NCBI GenBank assembly: GCA_004011035.1
Contig: CP025734.1
Span: 310,001 to 374,000 of the forward strand
DNA: 64,000 bases
Origin: Bdellovibrio sp. qaytius
Lineage (GTDB): Bacteria > Bdellovibrionota > Bdellovibrionia > Bdellovibrionales > Bdellovibrionaceae
Direction: 5' to 3'
Positions 16,494-25,769 of this stretch are shown here, one piece after another. Made by a program: the position numbers and the translations under genes. The stretch's first letter is position 1; each line of letters begins with the position of its first letter. The notes below the pieces were generated by a model that worked only from the letters and a program-made list of their open reading frames with translations, had not been told where the DNA came from and made no database searches.

Positions 16494-18437
16494 TTGGGTT
16501 ACAAGCAAGAATTCATCGAAAAGGTTATAGCTGCATCAAACCTTGTCGATATCATTTCACAGTACACAACGCTAAAACCCACTGGCCGCGGGCATATGGG
16601 GCGCTGTCCTTTTCCTGATCACCAGGAGAAGACGGCATCCTTTTCTGTTAGCGAATTCAAAGGTGTTTATCATTGTTTCGGCTGTAAAAAATCTGGAAAT
16701 GTAACAACGTTTTTGCGTGATTATAACGGAATGAGTTTTCCAGATTCGATCGCTTATTTAGCTGAGCGAAATGGAATTCCAATTACCGATGATGCTTACG
16801 AAAATAATCGTCCTGATTATTCACATGAAGATAAAGATCAGAAAAAAACTCTCTTACGTGCAAATAAAATTGCCGCTGATTTTTTTAAAGAAATGTTAAA
16901 ACGCCAATCGACAGATTCGGTGATTAAACAATACGTTTTAAAAAGAAAATTAAATCCTGAAACGATCGAAGAATTTCAAATCGGTTATGCACCGAATGAA
17001 TGGGAAGCCTTAGCAGGTCAACTGAATCGCAGTTCAATTCCGATGGAAGTGGGCGAAGAAGCGCAGTTAATACGTAAACGCAAAGAGGGCTCTGGTCACT
17101 TTGATATGTTTCGTGATCGTTTAATGTTTCCGATTCATTCACCAACCGGTGATGTGCTGGCATTCGGTGGTCGTATCATCGAACAAGGCGAGCCTAAATA
17201 TTTAAATTCTCCTGAAACTCCCGTATTTCATAAAGGCAAAGTTCTTTATGGCTTGGCTCAAACCGCAAAACATATTCGCACTGACGATTTAGTTTTAGTG
17301 GTTGAAGGCTATATGGATTTAGTTTCAATTTACCAAGCGGGATTAAAAAATGTTGTCGCCACTATGGGAACAGCATTAACCCCAGATCATGCCAAACTCA
17401 TCAAACGATTAACGAACAACGTGGTTGTTCTTTTTGACGGTGATGAGGCGGGCAAAATGGCTGCAGAACGCAGTCTTCCTATTTTACTTTCTCAAGGATT
17501 ATTTCCGCGCGGGTTAACTTTAACCGAAGCTAAAGATCCTGATGAATTCGTAATTAAATTTGGTGTTGATGCACTAAAAAAACAAATCGATGCAGCACCA
17601 GATTTATTCAAAGTCGTTTTAAAATCGTATATGGAAGGCTACCGTAACGAAGCTTCTGACAAAGTTAAACTTGTCGATAAAATCAAGCCCGTGTTCGATG
17701 CGATGGCAGATCAGCGCCTAAAAGGCCTCTATGCTGACGAACTTTGCCAGATCATGGGTGTCAATAAAGACTGGCTTAGGAATTCTTTTCAGGGTAATGC
17801 CGCAGGGCGCAGCCAAGGTTATGCGTCTTCTGCGAGCCAAAATAACCAAAGAAATTTCGTGACAGAAGAAGCTCCGCCTGCGCTTTCGGCAGCAGTAACG
17901 ACTGAAAAAACAGAAGAAAAAGTACAAATTAAAATTTCAGATGCCTCTAAAGTTGAGCTGATGTTATTACAAAACACCCTCAAGAGTCGTGCCAATTTCG
18001 CTACTCTTGTTGATCTTCAAGAGCCCTTAACATTCACGCAATTATTAAGCCAAATCAAACACTTAGGTGTAAAACAAATCCTCGAAATTGCAGAGCAAGA
18101 TTATAGACAAGACGTAAATAAATTTGATAGGTTGGTCAGTCAGCTGATAGAAAAAATTGATAAACCTGAGTTGCTTTTCCAAAATTCAAAACTCGACATC
18201 ACACAAATGGGTGAATTCGACGAAGAAAAAGAAAAGAAACTTATCGTGGATTTAATTTCTCGTATTCAGCAAGAGTTTATTAAAGATCAGGCTAAAGTTT
18301 TATCGATGGATATTCGTTCAGATCGATTAAACGAAAACGACGAAGAAAAACTGAGAAGATTTTCTGAGTTACAAAAAAGCCGTCTTGAGATTCGTAAGAG
18401 TGAGCGTGGCTCAACAAAAAACGAATCTAAAAAATAA
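16494..18437 (+). CDS. dnaG: DNA primase
   Basis: The 647-residue protein has a CHC2 zinc-binding domain with Cys38, His43, Cys61 and Cys64 ('GRCPFPDHQEKTASF' and 'YHCFGCKKSGN'). The catalytic core and Toprim domain follow (VLVVEGYMDLVSIYQAG, then 'VVVLFDGDEAGKMAA'). A C-terminal helicase-binding region comes after a Gln/Asn/Ser-rich linker near residues 430-470. It makes RNA primers for replication. The start is TTG at 16494, one base after the yqeY stop; a rare start codon plus close spacing implies translational coupling that would keep primase levels low. Confidence 0.97.
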   Translation: MGYKQEFIEKVIAASNLVDIISQYTTLKPTGRGHMGRCPFPDHQEKTASFSVSEFKGVYHCFGCKKSGNVTTFLRDYNGMSFPDSIAYLAERNGIPITDDAYENNRPDYSHEDKDQKKTLLRANKIAADFFKEMLKRQSTDSVIKQYVLKRKLNPETIEEFQIGYAPNEWEALAGQLNRSSIPMEVGEEAQLIRKRKEGSGHFDMFRDRLMFPIHSPTGDVLAFGGRIIEQGEPKYLNSPETPVFHKGKVLYGLAQTAKHIRTDDLVLVVEGYMDLVSIYQAGLKNVVATMGTALTPDHAKLIKRLTNNVVVLFDGDEAGKMAAERSLPILLSQGLFPRGLTLTEAKDPDEFVIKFGVDALKKQIDAAPDLFKVVLKSYMEGYRNEASDKVKLVDKIKPVFDAMADQRLKGLYADELCQIMGVNKDWLRNSFQGNAAGRSQGYASSASQNNQRNFVTEEAPPALSAAVTTEKTEEKVQIKISDASKVELMLLQNTLKSRANFATLVDLQEPLTFTQLLSQIKHLGVKQILEIAEQDYRQDVNKFDRLVSQLIEKIDKPELLFQNSKLDITQMGEFDEEKEKKLIVDLISRIQQEFIKDQAKVLSMDIRSDRLNENDEEKLRRFSELQKSRLEIRKSERGSTKNESKK

Positions 18438-18455
18438 ACTGACATGTTCGGAAGG

Positions 18456-18490
18456 TCTGCTGGAAGCAGATCAAAAATAGCTTTTTTGAT
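18456..18490 (+). promoter_or_regulatory. Two adjacent hairpins between dnaG and rpoD
   Basis: TCTGCT (18456-18461) pairs with AGCAGA (18465-18470), loop GGA. Directly after it, ATCAAAAA (from 18470) can pair with TTTTTTGAT (ending 18490), followed by six T residues. The second hairpin plus T-run is terminator-like. It could act as an attenuator or RNA-processing site before rpoD. Confidence 0.45.
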
Positions 18491-18509
18491 TTTTTAGCCA
18501 AGAGGACAG

Positions 18510-20318
18510 ATGACGAATAACCCAGACAAAAACGAAATTAGAATTTTAACTGCTGCTGAACAAGAAGTGTTAGCAAAAGAAGAAGTTCAAAAATTGCTTA
18601 AGATGGCCAAAGATAAAGGCCGCTTAACAATCGAAGAGATCAATGAATCTCTTCCGCAAGAAATTATTGCGGCTAGCGTTCTAGATGCATTGATGCAGAC
18701 TTTAGAAGCTAACGGCGTGGTTATCACAGAGCATACAGAAGCCGCTCGCGAAGACGACAAAGACGAATTCCTGTCTAAAGTTGACGATGAAGAAGAAGAC
18801 GAAGAAGAATTAAAAGAAGCCGAAGATGTAAAGGGTTCTGACCCTGTACGTTTATACTTACGTAAAATGGGATCTGTTTCATTACTTACACGTGAAGGTG
18901 AAGTTGAGATTGCCCGTCGTATCGAAAAAGGTGAACGCGAAATCGTTCGTGCGATGTTAATGTCTCCGTTAGGAACTTTTGAAATTATCAATCTAGGTAA
19001 ACGCTTAGATCAGGGTCGTATCAAAGTTAAATCGATTTTTCGTGGTCTTGAAGATGAAGACACTCAGTACGACGAAAAAGAATACATCGAAAAAATTCAT
19101 CAATTGATCGGTATCGTAACTAAATACCAAAAAGATACAGAAAAGGCTTTCACCGCTTTACGCGATGAAAATATTAAGCCTGATCACAAAGCTAAAATTT
19201 ATGACGAAACCCGCGTAATCAACGAAGCGTTGATGGCGAATTTTGAATCAATCAATTTCAATCGTAAAACGATCAACCGTGTTGTTATTAAGTTTAAAAA
19301 CTTAGTCAACCGCATGGGCACTTTACGTCGTCGTATCAAAGACGGTATGGAAAAAACTTTCTCTAAAGACGTTGCGTCTTTAGTTGAGCGTTTAAAAGTA
19401 ATTGAAAACAATGAAAAAGAATTAACTAAAACTACTCGTGACACAGGTTTAAGCTACGGTCGTTTCCGTACTTACGCTATTCAGGCACAAGAAGCTGAAG
19501 TTCGTTTAAAACGTTTACATGAAGACACTGAAATGAACTTTCGTTGGATTCAAGAAACTTACACAGCCATCTGGAAAGGTGAGCGCGAAGCTGACCTTGC
19601 TAAGTCTGAGTTAGTTGAAGCGAATTTACGTCTAGTTGTTTCTATCGCTAAAAAATATACGAACCGTGGTTTACAATTCTTAGATTTAATTCAAGAAGGT
19701 AACATCGGTTTAATGAAAGCCGTTGATAAGTTTGAATACCGTCGTGGTTACAAATTTTCTACGTATGCTACTTGGTGGATTCGTCAGGCGATCACTCGTG
19801 CTATTGCCGATCAGGCCCGTACAATTCGTATTCCTGTTCACATGATCGAGACGATTAATAAACTTGTGCGTACACAGCGTTTATTAATTCAAGAGTTAGG
19901 CCGTGAAGCGACTCCTGAAGAAATCGCAGATCGTATGGATATGCCGGTAGATAAAGTTCGCAAAGTATTAAAAATTGCGAAAGAACCTATCAGCTTAGAA
20001 ACTCCAGTGGGTGAAGAAGAAGATTCTCACTTAGGGGATTTTATCGAAGATAAAAAAGTTATTAATCCTGCAGAAGCGATCGTGAACTTAAATTTAGCTG
20101 AGCAAACTCGTCGTGTCTTATCGACGTTAACTCCGCGTGAAGAAAAAGTTTTACGTATGCGTTTTGGTATCGGTGAAGAATCAGATCACACTCTTGAAGA
20201 GGTTGGTCAGGATTTCAACGTTACTCGTGAACGTATCCGTCAGATTGAAGCAAAAGCGTTACGTAAATTACGTCACCCATCTAGAAGCAATAAACTAAAA
20301 ACGTTTGTCGACAGCTAA
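18510..20318 (+). CDS. rpoD: RNA polymerase primary sigma factor (sigma-70)
   Basis: The 602-residue protein has region 1.1 (residues 10-80), an acidic stretch near 85-110, 1.2 ('[32 protein letters not shown]') and a non-conserved region. Region 2 includes '[57 protein letters not shown]' (given here as landmarks, read in pieces). Region 3 ('[20 protein letters not shown]') and region 4 ('[15 protein letters not shown]', '[20 protein letters not shown]') complete it. This is the housekeeping sigma factor. It closes the rpsU-yqeY-dnaG-rpoD block, has AGAGGAC as its ribosome-binding site and a strong terminator downstream. Confidence 0.97.
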   Translation: MTNNPDKNEIRILTAAEQEVLAKEEVQKLLKMAKDKGRLTIEEINESLPQEIIAASVLDALMQTLEANGVVITEHTEAAREDDKDEFLSKVDDEEEDEEELKEAEDVKGSDPVRLYLRKMGSVSLLTREGEVEIARRIEKGEREIVRAMLMSPLGTFEIINLGKRLDQGRIKVKSIFRGLEDEDTQYDEKEYIEKIHQLIGIVTKYQKDTEKAFTALRDENIKPDHKAKIYDETRVINEALMANFESINFNRKTINRVVIKFKNLVNRMGTLRRRIKDGMEKTFSKDVASLVERLKVIENNEKELTKTTRDTGLSYGRFRTYAIQAQEAEVRLKRLHEDTEMNFRWIQETYTAIWKGEREADLAKSELVEANLRLVVSIAKKYTNRGLQFLDLIQEGNIGLMKAVDKFEYRRGYKFSTYATWWIRQAITRAIADQARTIRIPVHMIETINKLVRTQRLLIQELGREATPEEIADRMDMPVDKVRKVLKIAKEPISLETPVGEEEDSHLGDFIEDKKVINPAEAIVNLNLAEQTRRVLSTLTPREEKVLRMRFGIGEESDHTLEEVGQDFNVTRERIRQIEAKALRKLRHPSRSNKLKTFVDS

Positions 20319-20380
20319 GCTGTCGCCAGCTGCTACAAGTAGCTAGATCGTTAAAAAACTAAATTTTAATTAGTTAAAAA

Positions 20381-20408
20381 GGGAAGATAAACAATCTTCC
20401 CTTTTTTT
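20381..20408 (+). terminator. Rho-independent terminator after rpoD
   Basis: GGGAAGAT (20381-20388) pairs with ATCTTCCC (20394-20401), loop AAACA, followed by seven T residues. Confidence 0.92.
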
Positions 20409-20475
20409 ATGTCCTGAATTGTCCCGTTTAAACTGGGTTGGAAAATTGCAATCTTATGAATCATAGGAGAGCACT

Positions 20476-20670
20476 ATGAAAAATAAAGACATCATTACTG
20501 AAGAAGATTTTAATGCTCAGGTGGCGCGAAGAGGTTCGAAGTCTCCGCAGAGAGACAGCCCCGGAGATTCTGCGGCTGATAGAAACTTAGAAATTAATAT
20601 GGGGCTTGAGTATCAGCCTCGTAAATCAAAACGCAAAAAAGATCCCCCTGCGTTTGATAAATTAGATTAG
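20476..20670 (+). CDS. Small hydrophilic protein of unknown function
   Basis: The 64-residue protein is highly charged and probably disordered: 'QVARRGSKSPQRDSPGDSAADRN' in the middle and a basic 'RKSKRKKDPP' near the C terminus. I do not recognise it. A good ribosome-binding site (AGGAGAG) 7 bases before the ATG supports it as real. It sits alone between the rpoD terminator and the convergent zinc-protease gene, whose stop is directly adjacent. Confidence 0.6.
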   Translation: MKNKDIITEEDFNAQVARRGSKSPQRDSPGDSAADRNLEINMGLEYQPRKSKRKKDPPAFDKLD

Positions 20671-21417
20671 TTACTTCATCAAACGACGAAGAATAAAATA
20701 ATAATGATGATACATCGGGCTTGCGCTATTTGATTCGCACATCAGCGATTGTGGTAGGCAGTAAGACTCTGATGATATCGTTTCGTATTCATCGCCTAGG
20801 CCCATCATATGACCTAGTTCGTGAGCGATGGATGTTGATTTCCAATTACGATTCCAGCTTGTATCGTAAGGCCCACGTGTATCTTCTAACACTAAAACTG
20901 AAAAGTGGGCTTCTTTAACACTGTTTACAACTTGAAATTGAAAATGATATTTAAAATCTAATGGAATTTGATGCGAGTTCCAAATCTCTTCAGCCTCAGC
21001 GAATTTCTTTTTAAAATTTTCTAAGTCTTGTCCGGTTGGATTAATAAAATTAACTTTTACACGAATTGTGACTTTAGATGAATCTGTTGAATAGATCACA
21101 TCGTAGTTATATTTTTTCGGAAAAAACTCAACATAAGTGATCTTGCCTTGAATCGAATTTTTTAAATTAAAATTATTGCGGCTTAAGCTAATTGGAGTCG
21201 GGTAGTTTTCATAAGTGTCTTTTAAATGAACATTAAAAGACTTAAAGGCTTTATCGGCTTGAACTGTGCGATCTTGCTCTGGAATGATCAGTTCGTACAG
21301 CCAACGGTATTTTTCGGGGTCTACAGCTTCTATAGCCTGTTGTGAATTAGCGCTCGCTAGCACTGGTTTAAGCATAAATACGACAAGTAATGCGATAAAT
21401 TGAGTGAGCTTTGGCAT
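20671..21417 (-). CDS. Secreted zinc metalloprotease-like protein
   Basis: The 248-residue protein has a signal peptide (MPKLTQFIALLVVFMLKPVLASA). Near residue 208 is an extended zinc-protease motif, 'SIAHELGHMMGLGDEY' (HExxHxxGxxD form, with Asp as the likely third ligand). It is followed by 'CLPQSLMCESNSASPMYHHY', which gives a Met-turn-like 'SPM'. It therefore looks like a metzincin-like exported peptidase, perhaps with a substrate outside the cell. The upstream half is strand-rich and has no recognised domain. No Shine-Dalgarno sequence is obvious; an AATACT box lies 8 bases before the start. Confidence 0.75.
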   Translation of the reverse strand: MPKLTQFIALLVVFMLKPVLASANSQQAIEAVDPEKYRWLYELIIPEQDRTVQADKAFKSFNVHLKDTYENYPTPISLSRNNFNLKNSIQGKITYVEFFPKKYNYDVIYSTDSSKVTIRVKVNFINPTGQDLENFKKKFAEAEEIWNSHQIPLDFKYHFQFQVVNSVKEAHFSVLVLEDTRGPYDTSWNRNWKSTSIAHELGHMMGLGDEYETISSESYCLPQSLMCESNSASPMYHHYYFILRRLMK

Positions 21418-21534
21418 AGGCCCAAGTATTTCGTGAAAGAAGTGGCTTCGGCAACGCTTTTTATCAGCGTCGCTGATTGATCTCTTATTTTCGTTTTGAT
21501 AGGCTAAATCATCGTTTTAATCAAACATTCCGGT

Positions 21535-21611
21535 GGGGGTGTAGCTTAGTTGGTTAAAGCAATCGGCTCATAACCGATGGATCCGGGGTTCAAGTCCCTG
21601 CGCCCCTACCA
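21535..21611 (+). tRNA. tRNA with CAU anticodon (probably elongator tRNA-Met)
   Basis: The 77-base cloverleaf is encoded with CCA. The acceptor GGGGGTG pairs with CGCCCCT (G1-U72 and U6-G67 wobbles), the D stem is GCTT/AAGC, and the anticodon stem ATCGG/CCGAT has loop CTCATAA. The T arm is CGGGG-TTCAAGT-CCCTG, ending in ACCA. Anticodon CAT fits elongator Met, or Ile2 if C34 is modified to lysidine. It is not initiator, because there is no 1-72 mismatch of the C-A type and no GGG/CCC anticodon stem. Met versus Ile2 cannot be settled here. Confidence 0.93.
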
Positions 21612-21635
21612 CTCGTTGTGAAAGTATCCATCTTA

Positions 21636-22157
21636 TTAGACATTTTTTTTGTCCAATATAAAAAGGCTACGCGAGGTGGTTCTTTCAACGACTTTAATTT
21701 CAGATTTTAATTGATACTGGTTTAATCTCTCAGAATCTTTAATCATCTCGAGTAAGTTCATCTCGTCTCGGTGTGGACCAAGAATAAGACGATCTGCGTT
21801 TAATAAATTATTTTTTGATAAACCGTCTAATATTTTAAAAACAGTTGAACCGCCGACTCCAGTAATACAAACGGTTCCGGTCACGTTGGTTTTGATTTCT
21901 TGTGCTGAAGTGCAGATGAACGTGGCTTTCACTGCCGAATCAATTTTAAAGACGGATTTGTGAAATTGGATTTTTAGTCTCTCTATGATTTCGGGCACAC
22001 GGTCGACAAAGTAGATATGTGTAAAGTTCGCATTTTTGTAAGCTGCTATTCCAAGATAACCATGATCGCAGCAGATGTCCCATACATCTTTATCTGGAAT
22101 AAGGTTTTCATACACAAATGTTAAGCGCTCAGACAGTTTGACGATTTGACTTGTCAT
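21636..22157 (-). CDS. TrmK-like tRNA (adenine-22 N1) methyltransferase
   Basis: The 173-residue Rossmann-fold SAM methyltransferase has motif I 'VWDICCDHGYLGIAAY', where CDHG replaces the usual GxGxG as in TrmK (DUF633/COG2384). 'VCITGVGGSTVFKIL' and 'LILGPHRDEMNLLEMI' match the TrmK 'I.GMGG..i..IL' and 'lqP....lr..L' segments. TrmK makes m1A22 in some tRNAs. Length is shorter than Bacillus TrmK (about 240), lacking the C-terminal coiled coil. It lies 7 bases after the murJ stop on the same strand, so probably in one operon with it. Confidence 0.75.
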   Translation of the reverse strand: MTSQIVKLSERLTFVYENLIPDKDVWDICCDHGYLGIAAYKNANFTHIYFVDRVPEIIERLKIQFHKSVFKIDSAVKATFICTSAQEIKTNVTGTVCITGVGGSTVFKILDGLSKNNLLNADRLILGPHRDEMNLLEMIKDSERLNQYQLKSEIKVVERTTSRSLFILDKKNV

Positions 22158-22164
22158 CGTGTGA

Positions 22165-23763
22165 TTATTTTCTGAAAAATTTAGAAAAAACTTTTTTCAA
22201 AATTTGTTCGGCTTCGGTAATTTTGAACAAAGCACAAATTGCGAAATAAAGAACACCATACACACTAAGAATGACGGCTCCGTTGATAAACGGATGTGTT
22301 CCCGTCAGTTGAAGCTTAATTATAAAACCGACGGCGGCACTGGCTAATGCGGCTATCCAAATTTTAGTGATGACCAGAACTGGAACTCCGGTTTCGCCAA
22401 TGATGCTGTTTAATTTTTTTCTTAACAGCATGAATTCGACCCAACCAGCGATTCCGGCCGAAGCGGTTAATCCCGCTGTGCCCCAAGATGCTTGCAAACC
22501 CATTATTTGTGGAAGTTTTAATCCCATTAAGTAACCAAGAGCTGTGGTTAATAGGACTCGTATAATAGAAAAACGTAAAGGTGTTCTCGTATCACGTAAA
22601 GAGTAAAAAGCTGAAGAGTATAAACGGCCTAGCGTCGTTGCAAGCAAGCCAATAGCTGAACCGCCTAAGATACGCCAAACATATAAAGAAGTGTCTTGGT
22701 CAAACTTTCCTGTTTGAAATAAAATGGCTGCGACGACGTCACCTAAAACAAGAAATGCGGCTACAGATGGAATTACGAAGAATGTAACTTTACCAATTGC
22801 AGAATTGATTCGTTTTTGTAATTTGATATTGAAATTTTCTGAGCCAAAAGCTTGTGACATTGAAGGAAGCTCAGCGGCAGAAATGGATATGCCGAAAAGG
22901 CTTATGGGTAACATGTAAATAGTCTGAGCGTAACCTAACGCCGCCACCGCTCCCGAAGGAAGAAAACTGGCTAAAATACTATCGATAAAAGCACTTAGCT
23001 GCACAACACCGCGACTGATAACAACGGGAATAAAATTTTTAATGATTTCTTGTACTGAACTCATTTTGGTTGCAAGACTCAATCGCAAATGAGGAACTAA
23101 TTTTAACGTGGTCGGTAACTGAGACGCCAGTTGCAGAAGAGCTCCAAGAACCAAACCCCAGGCTGCGTAGACTGCAAGTTGGCTTTGACTGGTTTCATGA
23201 CGAAAAAAAATTAAGACAAGAACAACGGCTGCATTTGAAACGACAGGGGCGACATAAGGCAGAAAAAATTTATGATGGCTATTGAGGACTCCCAAACACC
23301 AAGCCGAAATAACCAATAAGCCCGTTGCAGGAAAAATAATTTGAACAAGTTTAATAGTAAGATCACGTTTGTCTCCGCTGAAGCCCGGCGCAACTAAATC
23401 AATAAATAGGGGCGTTGCAACGATGCCAATAGCAACGACGATTGACGTAAATAGTGTAAGCAACGATAAGATAACGCCTGCCACTTTTCTGGCTTCGTCC
23501 TTATTGCCTTTGGCGACGAGGTTAGCGTAAACAGGAATAAATGAAGCCGAAAGAACGCCTTCGCCTAAAAGATTTTGCGGAAAATTAGGAATTTTGACAG
23601 CCGCGTAGAAGGCATCGCCTGCATCTGAGCTTCCAAGAAAATGTGCAAGCACTCGCATGCGGACTAAACCAGCAATACGACTAAATAAAATGCCGGTCGC
23701 AACAAGAAGGGCGCCACTGTAACTTGATTTGATATTGGTCTGTTTTGGTTCAGTGTTAGTCAC
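22165..23763 (-). CDS. murJ: Lipid II flippase MurJ (MviN family)
   Basis: The 532-residue polytopic protein has about 14 hydrophobic segments. MviN/MurJ landmarks are 'SRIAGLVRMRVLAHFLG', 'GDAFYAAVKIPNFPQNLLGEGVLSASFIPVYA' (read as two pieces), 'PHLRLSL' and 'GRLYSSAFYSLRDTRTPLRFS'. MurJ moves the peptidoglycan precursor lipid II across the inner membrane and is essential in most bacteria. Charged residues typical of the central cavity (for example the R in 'GLVRMR') are present. Length is normal. The trmK-like gene follows 7 bases later. Confidence 0.95.
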   Translation of the reverse strand: MTNTEPKQTNIKSSYSGALLVATGILFSRIAGLVRMRVLAHFLGSSDAGDAFYAAVKIPNFPQNLLGEGVLSASFIPVYANLVAKGNKDEARKVAGVILSLLTLFTSIVVAIGIVATPLFIDLVAPGFSGDKRDLTIKLVQIIFPATGLLVISAWCLGVLNSHHKFFLPYVAPVVSNAAVVLVLIFFRHETSQSQLAVYAAWGLVLGALLQLASQLPTTLKLVPHLRLSLATKMSSVQEIIKNFIPVVISRGVVQLSAFIDSILASFLPSGAVAALGYAQTIYMLPISLFGISISAAELPSMSQAFGSENFNIKLQKRINSAIGKVTFFVIPSVAAFLVLGDVVAAILFQTGKFDQDTSLYVWRILGGSAIGLLATTLGRLYSSAFYSLRDTRTPLRFSIIRVLLTTALGYLMGLKLPQIMGLQASWGTAGLTASAGIAGWVEFMLLRKKLNSIIGETGVPVLVITKIWIAALASAAVGFIIKLQLTGTHPFINGAVILSVYGVLYFAICALFKITEAEQILKKVFSKFFRK

Positions 23764-23840
23764 TCAGAGTGCCTTTCATATCTTTTATGATAGGACGAGG
23801 CACCGCTTGAGTCAGCATTTAAGTTCTAAAAATAATTTCT

Positions 23841-24818
23841 TTATTCACATTCATAAGTGACGCTTTTGATGCGGTCTACTTCTTCAGGAGTTAAATCGAT
23901 AGTCGAAGCCGCTTTAATCGCATTATATAATTTTTTTGAGTCTGCAACTTTTTGCAATCTTTCAGGTGAGTATTCAAAGTCTTGCACATTACCTTTCGGA
24001 TAATCCACAACGAGCCCATTTAAAATCTCTGGTGAAACAGTGGCCTGATTGGGTTTGCCGGTCGGAGCTTGACCAATAAATACTAAAGCCGTTTTTGTAG
24101 CTTTTTTACAGATAATTTTTAAGCCTGTTGATTCCCAAGTGTAAGCTACCATCTGAACATTATTTCTTCTTAAAATTTCTGTAACAACCTGTCTGTAGGT
24201 AGATAAATCAGACTGAGCTATATATTGCATTGATAAGCGAGTGAAGAAACCATTTTGCATACCTAGCGTTTCAATTTGTGATTTTTTGATAATCCCTGAT
24301 GTAACTAACTCAGCGAGTGTTTCTTTGCGTAATGGAATTTTTGAAACAAACTTCCAAGTAGGGTCAGTGACATCAATGACTGTCATTGAAGCTGGAAAAT
24401 CTGCAATATAATAGGTATCGCCGTAAGTTTCAGAAATAACTGGCTCTGCTGCTAAATACCATCCCGGGCCACCATTAACTAATTTTGTAGTGTTATTTTC
24501 TGGATTCCAAAAAGCTCCTGCAAAGAAAGATAAGTCTGAGTTGTACTGGTTCATTTGTGAATTGGCTTTTAAATACGAAGGCCATAATTTTGTAGCTTCG
24601 TTTTGATCTTTGGGTGCGCGAAAATAGCTGTATAAACGCGTCGTTTTACCTAATGTGCGCACTCCACCTGACGCCGATAAAATATCTTCTTCTAGGTGGT
24701 TCATCGCTTGGGTTTGAGCATCACTTAAAACTAAGTCTGCTGCAACGGCCTGAATTGAGACAGTTGAAAGTACCAGACAAGAAATAACGACATTGATATG
24801 CTTTTTAAATGAAATCAT
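23841..24818 (-). CDS. Secreted protein of unknown function
   Basis: About 325 residues from the ATG at 24818, chosen over 24842 because AAAGGG lies just before it and a signal peptide (MISFKKHINVVISCLVLSTVSIQAVAA) then begins at once. No family is certain. One stretch, 'NGGPGWYLAAEPVISETYGD' followed by a strand 'ASMTVIDV', and an earlier 'RLYSYFRAP', recall the core of ADP-ribosyltransferase-fold proteins. The order R..., G-x-Y-L..S..YG fits loosely, but no convincing catalytic Glu is placed. The C-terminal third is helical, with Cys residues near 'LKIICKK' and at the last positions. Confidence 0.65.
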   Translation of the reverse strand: MISFKKHINVVISCLVLSTVSIQAVAADLVLSDAQTQAMNHLEEDILSASGGVRTLGKTTRLYSYFRAPKDQNEATKLWPSYLKANSQMNQYNSDLSFFAGAFWNPENNTTKLVNGGPGWYLAAEPVISETYGDTYYIADFPASMTVIDVTDPTWKFVSKIPLRKETLAELVTSGIIKKSQIETLGMQNGFFTRLSMQYIAQSDLSTYRQVVTEILRRNNVQMVAYTWESTGLKIICKKATKTALVFIGQAPTGKPNQATVSPEILNGLVVDYPKGNVQDFEYSPERLQKVADSKKLYNAIKAASTIDLTPEEVDRIKSVTYECE

Positions 24819-24966
24819 AAAAACCCTTTCAAAATGAGACATCTCACTAAGTATTCTATAATGTTAGTTGAGCAAGAGTTGTACCCAGCGAGAGCCATAT
24901 AATGGGGTATGGGGTGTTAAAAGCAGTAGAGTGACAAATTTTGATGACGTACTGGCGAGAAAACTC

Positions 24967-25701
24967 TTATTTCGCTGTCTCGCTCAGCTTATGGGCGAAC
25001 TTCATTAAGATATCAGAAAAATTGTTTAATTCTAAAATTTCTTCGTGAGTGCCGCCGCGATCGGGGTGAAAAATACGCGCTAATTTTTTCTTAGCTGTCG
25101 ATATGATTTCTTTGTTCATTGATTCTCTGAGTTCAAAGCCATTTTGAGAGAAAAAGTTGAGGGCATTTTCCACATCGCGCGGAAATTCAGACTCTTCTGA
25201 TGTGTGGCCCTTTTTCTTTTTTTTGAATTCATGCATTCGCAATTTTTGCTTTTGGTATTGAATTTTGCGGTAAAGAGATTGTTTTTCTTTTTGTTGCTCT
25301 TTGTAAGCCGCCTGTTTTTCTTCGTAAGCTTTTGATTGTGCTGTTGGGGCGGGCTTAGCTTTTGCCGTTGTCGTCGTTATTACAGCAGAGTCTGCTTTTT
25401 CGATTTGTGTTTTTTCTTCAAAAAAATCTGGATTTTTTTGTTCAGTCGCTAAAAGTGCGGCCCAGATATGTTTACAGAAAAGGTCTTTTTTGCCAGCAGG
25501 GCAGTTGCAATCAGCAAATACGGTATCACTTGAGATCGATTTAGTTTTTAGACTAACTTTAAAAGGTGAAGAAATGCGGATAAAGGCTACGATTTCTGTG
25601 TCAGAGGGTTGCGCGACAGACACTTTGCCCTCGGCAAAAAGCTTACGGCCGCTAGAGCGGACTTCAGGTTTAAAAAAATGCTCCCAGGCTTCAACTGACA
25701 T
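24967..25701 (-). CDS. SWIM zinc-finger and J-domain fusion protein
   Basis: About 244 residues from the ATG at 25701, which has GAGAGG upstream; a longer frame from 25731 lacks a site. Residues 1-85 contain a SWIM zinc finger, CxC...CxH with Cys65, Cys67, Cys76 and His78 ('DCNCPAG' and 'FCKHIWAALLA'). A very basic, Lys/Gln-rich helical middle follows (about 110-165). The C terminus is a J-domain-like segment with HPD at about 212-214 ('RIFHPDRGGTHEEILELNNFSDIL'). SWIM fingers bind DNA or protein; J domains stimulate Hsp70 (DnaK). The combination suggests a DnaK recruiter at nucleic acid or at a protein complex. This is inference. Confidence 0.8.
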   Translation of the reverse strand: MSVEAWEHFFKPEVRSSGRKLFAEGKVSVAQPSDTEIVAFIRISSPFKVSLKTKSISSDTVFADCNCPAGKKDLFCKHIWAALLATEQKNPDFFEEKTQIEKADSAVITTTTAKAKPAPTAQSKAYEEKQAAYKEQQKEKQSLYRKIQYQKQKLRMHEFKKKKKGHTSEESEFPRDVENALNFFSQNGFELRESMNKEIISTAKKKLARIFHPDRGGTHEEILELNNFSDILMKFAHKLSETAK

Positions 25702-25769
25702 GGCGTACCTCTCGAGAAAGAATACAAACAACTGGCTTTGAGAACAAGTGTCTTGTATGAATGGTTCAC

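Noticed and set aside
18587-18991. Minus-strand 134-codon Ser-rich frame inside rpoD
   Set aside because: It is the mirror of the acidic Glu/Asp codons of sigma-70 region 1; no independent support.
21535-21611. Initiator tRNA-fMet
   Set aside because: The acceptor begins G1-U72 instead of a C-A mismatch, and the anticodon stem is ATCGG/CCGAT without the three G-C pairs typical of initiators.
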